Source of the DNA: Thioclava marina
Lineage (GTDB): Bacteria > Pseudomonadota > Alphaproteobacteria > Rhodobacterales > Rhodobacteraceae
Assembly (NCBI RefSeq): GCF_002020135.1
Contig: NZ_MPZS01000001.1
Span: 186,001 to 250,000, forward strand
Length of the DNA stretch: 64,000 bases
Reading direction: 5' to 3'
Position 1 is the stretch's first letter; the number at the start of each line of letters is the position of its first letter. Made by a program: the position numbers and the translations under genes. Shown here in pieces: positions 57,069-64,000 of this stretch. The notes under the pieces were generated by a model that saw only the letters and a list, made by a program, of their open reading frames with translations, ran no database searches and was not told the origin of the DNA.

Positions 57069-57212
57069 CGCAGTCCTCCGGCGCGAAGGGGTCGTCACAA
57101 CGAACCACCCCGGGCGGGGCAGTTCGGCTTAACCATCGCGACAAGGGCTGAAGATTTGCTAAATCGGATCCGGGAAAGTGAAAGCGCGTTCGATAAAATG
57201 CGCAAGGCCTTG

Positions 57213-57977
57213 TCAGAGGCCGAAAAATGCCGCGCGAAGCAGGCCGGTGCGGCGAGAAAATTCCGACAGATCGAGGGCCCCAGGGGCGAAGGGATCGGGC
57301 GAGATACGGGCGCGCTCGAGTTGCGCGCGCGCCTGCCAACCGGGCAAAAGCGCCGCGCGGGCATCCCCTTTGAGCACGCGTCGGCCAGCGTTCAGACGCG
57401 CCAGCCCCTCTTGGGCCAAAGCGCGCACCCCGTCGGGCGCGAGCCCCACCAGTGGCGGACGATTGCGCGCGGTCAATTCGGGCCAGGCCTTGAGCAAGGC
57501 CGCAAGCCCCGCACCGGCCCCGAAACTCCGCACGCCTGTCTCGGCCTCGGGTGCAGCCCCGAGTGCCTCGGCCGCCGCCCAGTAAAGCGCGCCAGCCGTC
57601 TGGTCGAGATAGGCCCAAAGCGCGGACGTGTCGGCAAAGGGGTCCGGCCAGCAATCGGCGCGGCGGGCCTCGGCCACAGCGATCAAATGGCGCGCATGGG
57701 GGGCGACGGGACGCAGCCCAGCCCCGATCTCATGCGGAGGCTCGCGCCCTTCCGACAATCCATCCAGCGCGTCGATCCACCATTGCAGACGCATCTCGGC
57801 CACCATCGGCTCGGCCGAGGCCCAGGGCGCGCGCGCGATCTCGAGATTGGCGGCGTAGAGCGGCCAAAGACGGTCGCGCAGCGGCGCGGCCGTGGCCATG
57901 GTCGCGGCGAACCGGTCGGGATCGCCACGGCGCACGGCCTCTGCCGCCGCATGAAGACTGGCAGCCAGATCGCTCAC
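57213..57977 (-). CDS. Squalene/phytoene synthase family protein
   Basis: The 254-residue protein is related to squalene/phytoene synthases (helical, with AEMRLQWWIDALDGLSEG near residues 60-77). The first Asp-rich motif is not typical and the second is absent, so catalysis of head-to-head prenyl condensation is doubtful. It resembles the NDUFAF6-like branch linked in eukaryotes to complex I assembly; that role here is inference. The GTG start overlaps the cimA stop (GTGA). It is divergent from no carotenoid genes, which argues against a crtB role. Confidence 0.75.
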   Translation of the reverse strand: MSDLAASLHAAAEAVRRGDPDRFAATMATAAPLRDRLWPLYAANLEIARAPWASAEPMVAEMRLQWWIDALDGLSEGREPPHEIGAGLRPVAPHARHLIAVAEARRADCWPDPFADTSALWAYLDQTAGALYWAAAEALGAAPEAETGVRSFGAGAGLAALLKAWPELTARNRPPLVGLAPDGVRALAQEGLARLNAGRRVLKGDARAALLPGWQARAQLERARISPDPFAPGALDLSEFSRRTGLLRAAFFGL

Positions 57978-59596
57978 GCGGGCACCGCCCCGTCGCGCAG
58001 CAGTTTCCAGATCATCGCGTCGAGCAGCGCCTCGAACGACGCATCGACTATGTTCGGCGAGACGCCCACGGTCGACCAGCGCTGCCCCGCCCCGTCCTCG
58101 CTGTCGATGATGACGCGGGTGACGGCCTCGGTGCCGCCCTGGGTGATACGCACGCGGAAATCGACCAGTTTCATGTCGTCGATGAAGCGCTGATAGGGGC
58201 CGAGATCCTTCGTGAGCGCCTTCGACAGAGCGTTCACGGGGCCCCGGTCATGGCCCTGCTCGTCCATGCTCTCGCTGACCGAGAGCATCTTCTCGCCGCC
58301 GACCTTCACCACCACGACCGCCTCGGAGATCGACACCATCTTGTCATAGCGGTTCTTGCGCCGCTCGACCGTGACCTTGTAGCGCTTCACCTCGAAGAAC
58401 TTGGGCAGCTGACCCAGTTCCGCCCGCGCCAGCAGCTCGAAACTCGCCTGCGCGCCGTCATAGGCATAGCCCTGATCCTCGCGCTCCTTGATGATCTCGA
58501 GGATGCGGGCGAGGCGCGGGTCGTCTTTCGCTACCTCGATCCCCATGCCTTTCAGGCGCGCGCGCAGGTTCGACTGCCCCGCCTGATTGGACATCGGGAT
58601 GAGCCGCGTGTTCCCCACCAATGCGGGGTCGATATGCTCATACGTGTCGGGGTTCTTGAGGATCGCGCTCGCGTGCAGACCCGCCTTATGAGTGAAGGCC
58701 GAAGCGCCGACGTAAGGCGCGCTTCGCAGCGGCACCCGGTTCAGGATGTCGTCGAGCTTGCGCGAGAGCTTGGTAATGTCGCGCAGCCTTTCATGGCTGA
58801 TGCCGGTGTCGAGCGTCGAGGCATAGGGCTCCTTGAGCAAGAGCGTCGGGATCAGCGTGATCAGGTTCGCGTTGCCGCAGCGCTCGCCCAAGCCGTTGAG
58901 CGTGCCCTGCACCTGACGCGCGCCCGCCTCGACCGCCGCGAGGCTGCCCGCGACCGCGTTGCCGGTGTCGTCATGGCAATGGATGCCGATCTTGTCACCG
59001 GGGATGCCCGCCGCGATCACGTCCCGAACGATCCGCCCGATCTCGCCCGGCAGCGTGCCGCCATTGGTATCGCAAAGCACAATCCAGCGCGCACCGGCCA
59101 CATGCGCAGCGCGGCAGCACTCGAGCGCATAATCGGGGTTCGCCTTGTAGCCGTCGAAGAAATGCTCGGCATCGAACAGCGCCTCACGGCCCTGCGCCAC
59201 CATATGCGAGACCGAGGCGCGGATATTCTCGAGGTTTTCCTCCAGCGTGATCCCGAGCGCGGTGCTCACATGGTAATCATGCGTCTTGCCGACGAGGCAG
59301 ACGGCGGGCGTATTCGCGTTCATCACGCCTGCGAGCACATCGTCATTCTCGGCCGAGCGCCCTGCCCGCTTCGTCATCCCGAAAGCGGCAAAGGTCGCCC
59401 GCGTCTGCGGCCGCGCGTCGAAGAAATCGCTGTCGGTCGGGTTCGCCCCGGGCCAGCCGCCCTCGATATAGTCGATGCCGATGCCGTCAAGCGCCTTGGC
59501 GATTTCGATCTTCTCGGGGACCGAGAACTGCACGCCTGCCGACTGTTGGCCATCGCGCAACGTGGTGTCGTAGAGATAGAGGCGGGATTTGGTCAT
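57974..59596 (-). CDS. cimA: (R)-citramalate synthase CimA
   Basis: CimA condenses pyruvate and acetyl-CoA to citramalate, giving a threonine-independent route to isoleucine. The 540-residue protein has a catalytic barrel with YDTTLRDGQQSAGVQFSV, CDTNGGTLPGEI and the metal-binding IGIHCHDDTGNAVAGSLAAV, and a C-terminal LeuA-type regulatory domain (about 400-530) for end-product control. Length and motifs fit the CimA/2-isopropylmalate-synthase family, closest to the CimA group. It lies downstream of cysS behind a pair of GC-rich hairpins. Confidence 0.9.
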   Translation of the reverse strand: MTKSRLYLYDTTLRDGQQSAGVQFSVPEKIEIAKALDGIGIDYIEGGWPGANPTDSDFFDARPQTRATFAAFGMTKRAGRSAENDDVLAGVMNANTPAVCLVGKTHDYHVSTALGITLEENLENIRASVSHMVAQGREALFDAEHFFDGYKANPDYALECCRAAHVAGARWIVLCDTNGGTLPGEIGRIVRDVIAAGIPGDKIGIHCHDDTGNAVAGSLAAVEAGARQVQGTLNGLGERCGNANLITLIPTLLLKEPYASTLDTGISHERLRDITKLSRKLDDILNRVPLRSAPYVGASAFTHKAGLHASAILKNPDTYEHIDPALVGNTRLIPMSNQAGQSNLRARLKGMGIEVAKDDPRLARILEIIKEREDQGYAYDGAQASFELLARAELGQLPKFFEVKRYKVTVERRKNRYDKMVSISEAVVVVKVGGEKMLSVSESMDEQGHDRGPVNALSKALTKDLGPYQRFIDDMKLVDFRVRITQGGTEAVTRVIIDSEDGAGQRWSTVGVSPNIVDASFEALLDAMIWKLLRDGAVPA

Positions 59597-59656
59597 AGGG
59601 TGCCTCCATCGTCCTTGTGTCCCACCCGTTCAGGCGGTCCTGCGTTCAGAGCTCCC

Positions 59657-59702
59657 GCCCGGCGGCACGCCGGGCCGCGCCCGACCCGCCCCCCAGGGCG
59701 GG
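59657..59702 (-). promoter_or_regulatory. Tandem GC-rich hairpins between cysS and cimA
   Basis: Two perfect stem-loops lie next to each other in the 136-bp gap: GCCCGGCG-GCA-CGCCGGGC (59657-59675) and CCCGCCC-CCCA-GGGCGGG (59684-59702). Neither is followed by a T-run on the minus strand. They could attenuate readthrough from cysS, stabilise mRNA ends, or be neutral. Confidence 0.45.
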
Positions 59703-59732
59703 CGCGTCCCTTGTCTCTGGATGCGCTCTCCA

Positions 59733-61226
59733 TCACAACCCCTCCAGTTTGGTGGGGTCGAAGGACTCGGTGATGTCAATCTTCACGTCCGTTTTCGACA
59801 TACGCACCTCCAGTCCAGCCGCTAAAAGCATCGACTTCATTGCATCGACCTTCGAGAAGTCTTTGCTCTCCATTGCTTCAGCACGCAAATTAGCAAGTGC
59901 CTTCTCGTACGCATCGAAATCAATTGGATCAGAAAGAATATGCGAAAGAGATGTACCGAACGAAACTGACCAGATATGATCCGGATCGAAACCGAGAAAC
60001 CGAAGCGTTTCTGATAGTTCAATTTTCGCCTGCAAATCGGTTTTCGCGCGCTTCGCAATCGCGTGCATCTCAGCAATTGCCAAAGCAGTATTCAGATCGT
60101 CAGCCAATGCAGAAATGACCGTTTTCGAAGGACCTTGGCCTTCTACATTCTCAGCTACCGCATCACGTTCAGCGTCAATGAGTTCCTTCCAACCAAGAAG
60201 AGTCTTCTCCGCCTGACGCGCCTTCTCCGCCGTCCAGTCCATCGGCTTGGTGTAATGCGTCTGCAGGAACACGAAGCGGATCACCTCGCCCGGAATGCCC
60301 TTCTCGCCATCGTGCCCACCCAACAGATCGCGCACCGTGAAGAAATTGCCCAGGCTCTTGGACATTTTCTTGCCCTCGACCTGCAGCATCTCGTTGTGCA
60401 GCCAATAGCGCGCGAACGAGCCCTCGGGATGGGCGCAGCAGCTCTGCGCGATCTCGTTCTCATGGTGCGGGAATTGCAGGTCGATGCCGCCGCCGTGGAT
60501 GTCGAAACTCGCACCCAGCAGCTCGTAAGACATCGCCGAGCACTCGATATGCCAGCCCGGACGGCCACGTCCCCAAGGGCTGTCCCAGCCCGGCAGCTCG
60601 TCATCGGACGGCTTCCAGAGCACGAAATCCATCGGGTCTTCCTTGAAGGGCGCCACCTCGACCCGCGCGCCCGCGATCATGTCATCGACCGTGCGCCCCG
60701 ACAGCGCGCCGTATTCCTTATACGAGCGCACCCGGAAAAGCACATGGCCCTCGGCGGCATAGGCGTGACCGTCGGCGATCAGCGTCTCGATCATCGCGAT
60801 CATCGCGCCGATATAATCCGTCGCGCGGGGCTCCGCTTTCTCAGTTTCGACTCCCTTGATTGAGGGGCGCAGCGCCTTCAGAGCATCCATATCCGCGTGA
60901 TACCAGCCGATGGTTTCCTCGGTCCGCGCGCGGATCAGATCCTCGAGCGAACCCTCGGCCCCGGCCTCCTTGCGCGCCAGCGCGGTCGCGTTGATCTTGT
61001 CATCCACATCCGTGAAATTGCGCACATAGGTCACATGCTCGGGCCCGTAGACATGGCGCAACAGCCGGTAGAGCACGTCGAACACCACCACCGGCCGCGC
61101 ATTTCCCAGATGCGCGCGGTCATAGACCGTCGGGCCGCAGAGATACATGCGCACATTCTCGGGGTCGATGGGTTGGAAATCCTCGACTTTCCGGGTCAGG
61201 GAATTGCGCAAACGGATCTGGGTCAT
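59733..61226 (-). CDS. cysS: Cysteinyl-tRNA synthetase CysS
   Basis: The 497-residue class I synthetase charges tRNA-Cys. It shows the zinc/HIGH region [18 protein letters not shown], the conserved GWHIECSAM and the KMSKS loop [14 protein letters not shown] chose ATG 61226; a start 4 codons upstream is possible. The C-terminal anticodon-side part (about residues 340-475) is encoded by DNA of about 47% GC with different codon choice, while the rest is above 60%. The frame is intact and family-like throughout, so this looks like a functional mosaic gene. Confidence 0.95.
   Translation of the reverse strand: MTQIRLRNSLTRKVEDFQPIDPENVRMYLCGPTVYDRAHLGNARPVVVFDVLYRLLRHVYGPEHVTYVRNFTDVDDKINATALARKEAGAEGSLEDLIRARTEETIGWYHADMDALKALRPSIKGVETEKAEPRATDYIGAMIAMIETLIADGHAYAAEGHVLFRVRSYKEYGALSGRTVDDMIAGARVEVAPFKEDPMDFVLWKPSDDELPGWDSPWGRGRPGWHIECSAMSYELLGASFDIHGGGIDLQFPHHENEIAQSCCAHPEGSFARYWLHNEMLQVEGKKMSKSLGNFFTVRDLLGGHDGEKGIPGEVIRFVFLQTHYTKPMDWTAEKARQAEKTLLGWKELIDAERDAVAENVEGQGPSKTVISALADDLNTALAIAEMHAIAKRAKTDLQAKIELSETLRFLGFDPDHIWSVSFGTSLSHILSDPIDFDAYEKALANLRAEAMESKDFSKVDAMKSMLLAAGLEVRMSKTDVKIDITESFDPTKLEGL
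59800..60210. other. Low-GC block inside cysS (probable recombinant segment)
   Basis: Counting 59821-60180 gives 168 G/C in 360 bases (46.7%), against 63% in 60481-60540 of the same gene. The edges near 59800 and 60210 are fairly sharp, and A/T-ending codons are common inside. Both flanks of cysS are normal for the window. Confidence 0.75.
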
Positions 61227-61367
61227 GTGTCCTCGCAAAGGTCGGCGGCACCTGCCGGCGGGCTTACAAGGTCATGTGGTTTTTGGAAAGAGAAGACCGG
61301 CCCGCGTGAGAGATGTCAGCGGATAATGCAGCAAATGGTGAGGGTCTTCGTCGTCATGGGCAAAGTG

Positions 61368-62198
61368 TTACGCCCTTCGCGCAAGCCCGTCCAGAGCATT
61401 CTCGGGCGTGCGCGCAGCACAGCGGAAAGGCTCGAAGGGCGAGATCTCGACGCGCTTGCCCTCGAAGATACAGAAGGACCCGGGCGGGACCTCTTCCCAA
61501 TCGCATTCCTCCACTTCGAGCGGTTCGGACACCAGAGCCCGCCCCCGCCGGGTCTCGGACCAACGATGATAGAGCGAGGGCGCGTGCTCGTCGCTCGCAT
61601 AGCGCGCCGCGTAAAGCCGCACACCATCGGAAAAGGCGACCGTCAGACGCATGTAAGGCGCGCTCCCGCGTTCGCGCGAAAGCGTCTCGAACCGCGCCAC
61701 CGCCCGCTCCAGCGCAGCTTTCGGATCGGCCTCCAGCCCCTCGGCCAGCGCGATCAGGAACAGCGCCTCGCTATCGGTCGCACCCTTGCGCTGACAATAG
61801 AGGCTGTCGGGGATCATCATCTCACCCGCGCGGCGGAAATCATCGTAACCGCCGATCTGGCCGTTATGCATGAATGACCAACGACCCACGACGAAGGGAT
61901 GGCAGTTGTTGCGGCTCGTCGCCGTGCCGGTCGAGGCGCGAACATGGGCGAGAAACAGCGGCGATTTCACCGTCGCGGTAAGCGAGCGCAGGTTCGGATC
62001 GGACCAGGCGGGCATCACGTCGCGATAGAGCCCCGGCTCGGGCTTCTCGCCATACCAGGCCACCCCGAACCCGTCCGCATTGATCGCGGTATGGCCCAGC
62101 GTGGCGGACTGGCTTTGGTGAATGAGCGAGTGGCTGGGCCGCGCGACGATCTCTTCGAGAAAGATCGGATCCCCGATATAAGCGGCCCAGCGACACAT
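61368..62198 (-). CDS. Class II glutamine amidotransferase (YafJ/EgtC-like)
   Basis: The 276-residue protein starts MCRWAAYIGDPIFLEE, with Cys2 as the N-terminal nucleophile after Met removal. It has the Ntn fold segments NADGFGVAWYG, HVRASTGTATSRNNCHPF and WSFMHNGQIGGYDDF that shape the glutamine pocket. No second catalytic domain is attached. Relatives include EgtC, which acts in ergothioneine synthesis, and YafJ of unknown role. No egt genes are nearby, so I call only the family. Confidence 0.87.
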   Translation of the reverse strand: MCRWAAYIGDPIFLEEIVARPSHSLIHQSQSATLGHTAINADGFGVAWYGEKPEPGLYRDVMPAWSDPNLRSLTATVKSPLFLAHVRASTGTATSRNNCHPFVVGRWSFMHNGQIGGYDDFRRAGEMMIPDSLYCQRKGATDSEALFLIALAEGLEADPKAALERAVARFETLSRERGSAPYMRLTVAFSDGVRLYAARYASDEHAPSLYHRWSETRRGRALVSEPLEVEECDWEEVPPGSFCIFEGKRVEISPFEPFRCAARTPENALDGLARRA

Positions 62199-62226
62199 TT
62201 CAGTTCAATACCTTACAGGGCAAAGC

Positions 62227-62532
62227 TCAACCGAAAGACACGTCTTCCATCGCCTCGACGATGACCAGATCGCGCTCGGAAGCGCCCTTCGCATGGGCGA
62301 GCGCGGCCTGATAATCGTTGGAGTGATAGCAGGTCTCGGCGGCCTCCAGCGAGGGGAACCAGGCGACCACGTTGCGCGCCCGGTCATTGCCTTCAAGCTG
62401 CACGTAACGCGCGCCGCGCGCCAGGAAGCGCCCGCCATGTTTTGCAATCGCCGGCCCCGCACCTTCGGCATATTTTCCGTACGCCTCGGCATCGAGAACC
62501 TTCACATGTGCAATCCAGAACGCACCCGCCAT
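62227..62532 (-). CDS. DUF1330 domain-containing protein
   Basis: The 101-residue protein has the DUF1330 dimeric alpha-beta barrel pattern (FWIAHVKVLDAEAYGKYAEG, then GGRFLARGARYVQLEG and a C-terminal ASERDLVIVEAMED). Function is unknown. ATG 62532 overlaps the alaS stop as TGATG and has GGAGG seven bases upstream; a GTG one codon earlier is possible. It is probably translated by coupling to alaS. Confidence 0.85.
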   Translation of the reverse strand: MAGAFWIAHVKVLDAEAYGKYAEGAGPAIAKHGGRFLARGARYVQLEGNDRARNVVAWFPSLEAAETCYHSNDYQAALAHAKGASERDLVIVEAMEDVSFG

Positions 62533-64000
62533 CACAGCCCCTCCAGAAAAGATTTCACAGCCGCCACGGCCTCATCGGCCTTCGACGGATCGGCCCCACC
62601 GGCCTGCGCCATGTCCGGACGGCCACCGCCGCCCTTGCCACCCAGCGCCTGCGCCGCGGCCTTCACCAGATCGACGGCGCTGACCTTGTCGGTCAGGTCC
62701 TTGGTGACGCCCGCCGCCACCGCCGCCTTGCCGCCCGCATCCGCGACAACGAGGATCACGCCCGAGCCGACCTTCTCCTTCAGCTCGTCCACGATGCCGG
62801 GAAGATCCTTGCCCGTGACGCCCGAAACCACTTGAGGAACGAACTTCATCCCATTGATTTCGCTCACTTCCGGTCCACCCGAAGCACCGCCGCCCATCGC
62901 CAGTTCACGGCGCAGCTGCGCCACTTCATTGGCAAGCGTCTTGCGCTCATCGAGGATCGCCTGGAGCCGCGACAGAACATCGGCCTCCGAGGTCTTCATC
63001 AACCCCTCGATCTCGCCCAGCAGCGCATCGCGGCGGCGCAGCTCGGCCATCGCGACATCGCCGGTGAGCGCCTCGATCCGGCGCACACCGGCCGAGGAGG
63101 CGCTCTCGCCCGTCAGAACGAAGGTGCCGATATCGCCGGTGCGCTTCACATGGGTGCCGCCGCAGAGTTCGAGCGAATAGACATTGCCGCTCGTGCCCTT
63201 GCCGGAATTGCTCAGCTCACCCATCGAGACGACACGGACCTCATCGCCGTATTTCTCGCCGAACAGCGCCTGCGCGCCAAGATCGCGCGCATCGTCGGGC
63301 GTCATGATCCGCGTTTCCACAGGCGTGTTTTGGCGAATGAAATCATTCACTTCACGCTCGATCTTCGCAATCTCGTCGGGCGAGAGCGCCTTGTTATGCG
63401 AGAAGTCAAACCGCAGACGATCCTCGGCGTTGAGCGAGCCACGCTGAGCGACATGCTCGCCCAGCGTCCGGCGCAGCGCCTCGTGCAGAAGGTGCGTCGC
63501 CGAGTGGTTCGCCCGGATCGAGCTACGGCGGGCATGATCCACCTCCAGTTTCGCACCCTGCCCCTTGGCGATCTCGCCCTCGGTCACCTTCGCGAAATGG
63601 ATGAAGACGCCCGCGACCTTTTTCGTGTCGGTCACTTCGGCCTTGCCGGTCTCGGTCACGATCCAGCCGCGATCGCCGACCTGGCCACCGCTTTCGGCAT
63701 AGAACGGGGTCTGGTTGACCACGATCTGCACTTCCCCATTGCTCTTGGCGATCTCGGCCCCGTCCGCCACCAGCGCGGTGATCTGACCCTCGGCCGTTTC
63801 GGTGTCGTAGCCCAGGAACTCGGTCGCCCCGAGCTTTTCGGCAATGTCGAACCAGATCGCGGCATTCGCCGCCTCGCCCGAACCCGACCAGCTGGCGCGC
63901 GCCTTGGCCTTCTGCTCTTCCATCGCGGCGTCGAAGCCTTCGGTATCGACCTCACGATCTCGCTCACGCAGCGCATCCTGCGTCAGATCGAGCGGGAAGC
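62532..64000 (-). CDS. alaS: Alanyl-tRNA synthetase AlaS (C-terminal part; 5' end outside the window)
   Basis: About 489 codons of the C-terminal half are visible and the frame is open to the window edge; the segment [14 protein letters not shown] lies in the last 77 bases. Visible are the end of the core domain ([13 protein letters not shown]), the editing domain with its zinc ligands in [19 protein letters not shown] and [13 protein letters not shown], a coiled-coil and the C-Ala/DHHA1 domain ending in VKSFLEGL. The aminoacylation motifs lie outside the window. It would charge tRNA-Ala and clear mischarged Ser/Gly. Confidence 0.95.
   Translation of the reverse strand, partial: FPLDLTQDALRERDREVDTEGFDAAMEEQKAKARASWSGSGEAANAAIWFDIAEKLGATEFLGYDTETAEGQITALVADGAEIAKSNGEVQIVVNQTPFYAESGGQVGDRGWIVTETGKAEVTDTKKVAGVFIHFAKVTEGEIAKGQGAKLEVDHARRSSIRANHSATHLLHEALRRTLGEHVAQRGSLNAEDRLRFDFSHNKALSPDEIAKIEREVNDFIRQNTPVETRIMTPDDARDLGAQALFGEKYGDEVRVVSMGELSNSGKGTSGNVYSLELCGGTHVKRTGDIGTFVLTGESASSAGVRRIEALTGDVAMAELRRRDALLGEIEGLMKTSEADVLSRLQAILDERKTLANEVAQLRRELAMGGGASGGPEVSEINGMKFVPQVVSGVTGKDLPGIVDELKEKVGSGVILVVADAGGKAAVAAGVTKDLTDKVSAVDLVKAAAQALGGKGGGGRPDMAQAGGADPSKADEAVAAVKSFLEGL

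Overview
The window looks like the chromosome of an alphaproteobacterium of the Rhodobacteraceae/Rhodobacterales type. It has high GC, short spacers, many ATGA or TGATG start/stop overlaps, an agl-type alpha-glucoside operon of the Sinorhizobium/Rhodobacter kind, a DUF4167 gene next to prfA-prmC, and MCP/CheB/CheD partners typical of that class. I cannot name the genus from sequence alone. Nearly all of it is ordinary, densely packed chromosome. I see no prophage, insertion sequence, CRISPR array or rRNA operon.

Layout. 1-3.6 kb: surA-pdxA-rsmA-GNAT operon, ending at a shared terminator. 3.6-6.4 kb (minus): prfA-prmC-DUF4167. 6.6-12 kb: rhodanese, SufT-like protein, Old Yellow Enzyme, SulP transporter, HesB/IscA protein and tpiA. 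12.1-17.7 kb: RND efflux pair and htpX. 17.8-21.6 kb: DUF2189 membrane protein, Hint-domain protein, nucleoside-kinase-like P-loop protein and prfB. 21.8-27.8 kb: M20 amidohydrolase, mazG, TauE/SafE, dusA, tRNA-Arg(CCG), aroB and aroK. 27.9-34 kb: a small membrane protein, a periplasmic hypothetical, xerD, a CorC-type protein, a Cys-rich secreted peptide and guaA. 34.7-37.1 kb: ABM monooxygenase, aroQ and an MttB-family methyltransferase. 37.2-47.1 kb: complete agl sugar locus. 47.1-57.1 kb: complete chemotaxis locus. 57.2-64 kb: phytoene-synthase-like gene, cimA, cysS, class II amidotransferase, DUF1330 and the 3' part of alaS.

How genes work together. The agl locus has binding protein AglE, permeases AglF/AglG, alpha-glucosidase AglA and ATPase AglK on the minus strand. 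A divergent LacI regulator, a GH1 beta-glucosidase and glucokinase lie on the plus strand. Together they would take up a glucoside, split it and phosphorylate the glucose. Two matching 14-bp LacI-type palindromes flank the divergent promoter region. The chemotaxis locus is two convergent operons, STAS-cheY-cheA-cheW-cheR-cheY-(CheT-like) and mcp-cheB-cheD. The last gene of the first operon carries a DxxxQ motif and is a candidate CheY-P phosphatase.

The most unusual signals are three. (1) A dispersed repeat of about 65 bp occurs seven times. It has a constant GGGGGCGCTGCCCCC head, a hairpin whose sequence changes but whose pairing is kept, and a constant CCCCCGAGATATTT tail. Five copies sit in sense orientation just after a stop codon. 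(2) A low-GC block of about 400 bp inside cysS indicates a mosaic gene. (3) The small DxxxQ protein lies in the che operon.
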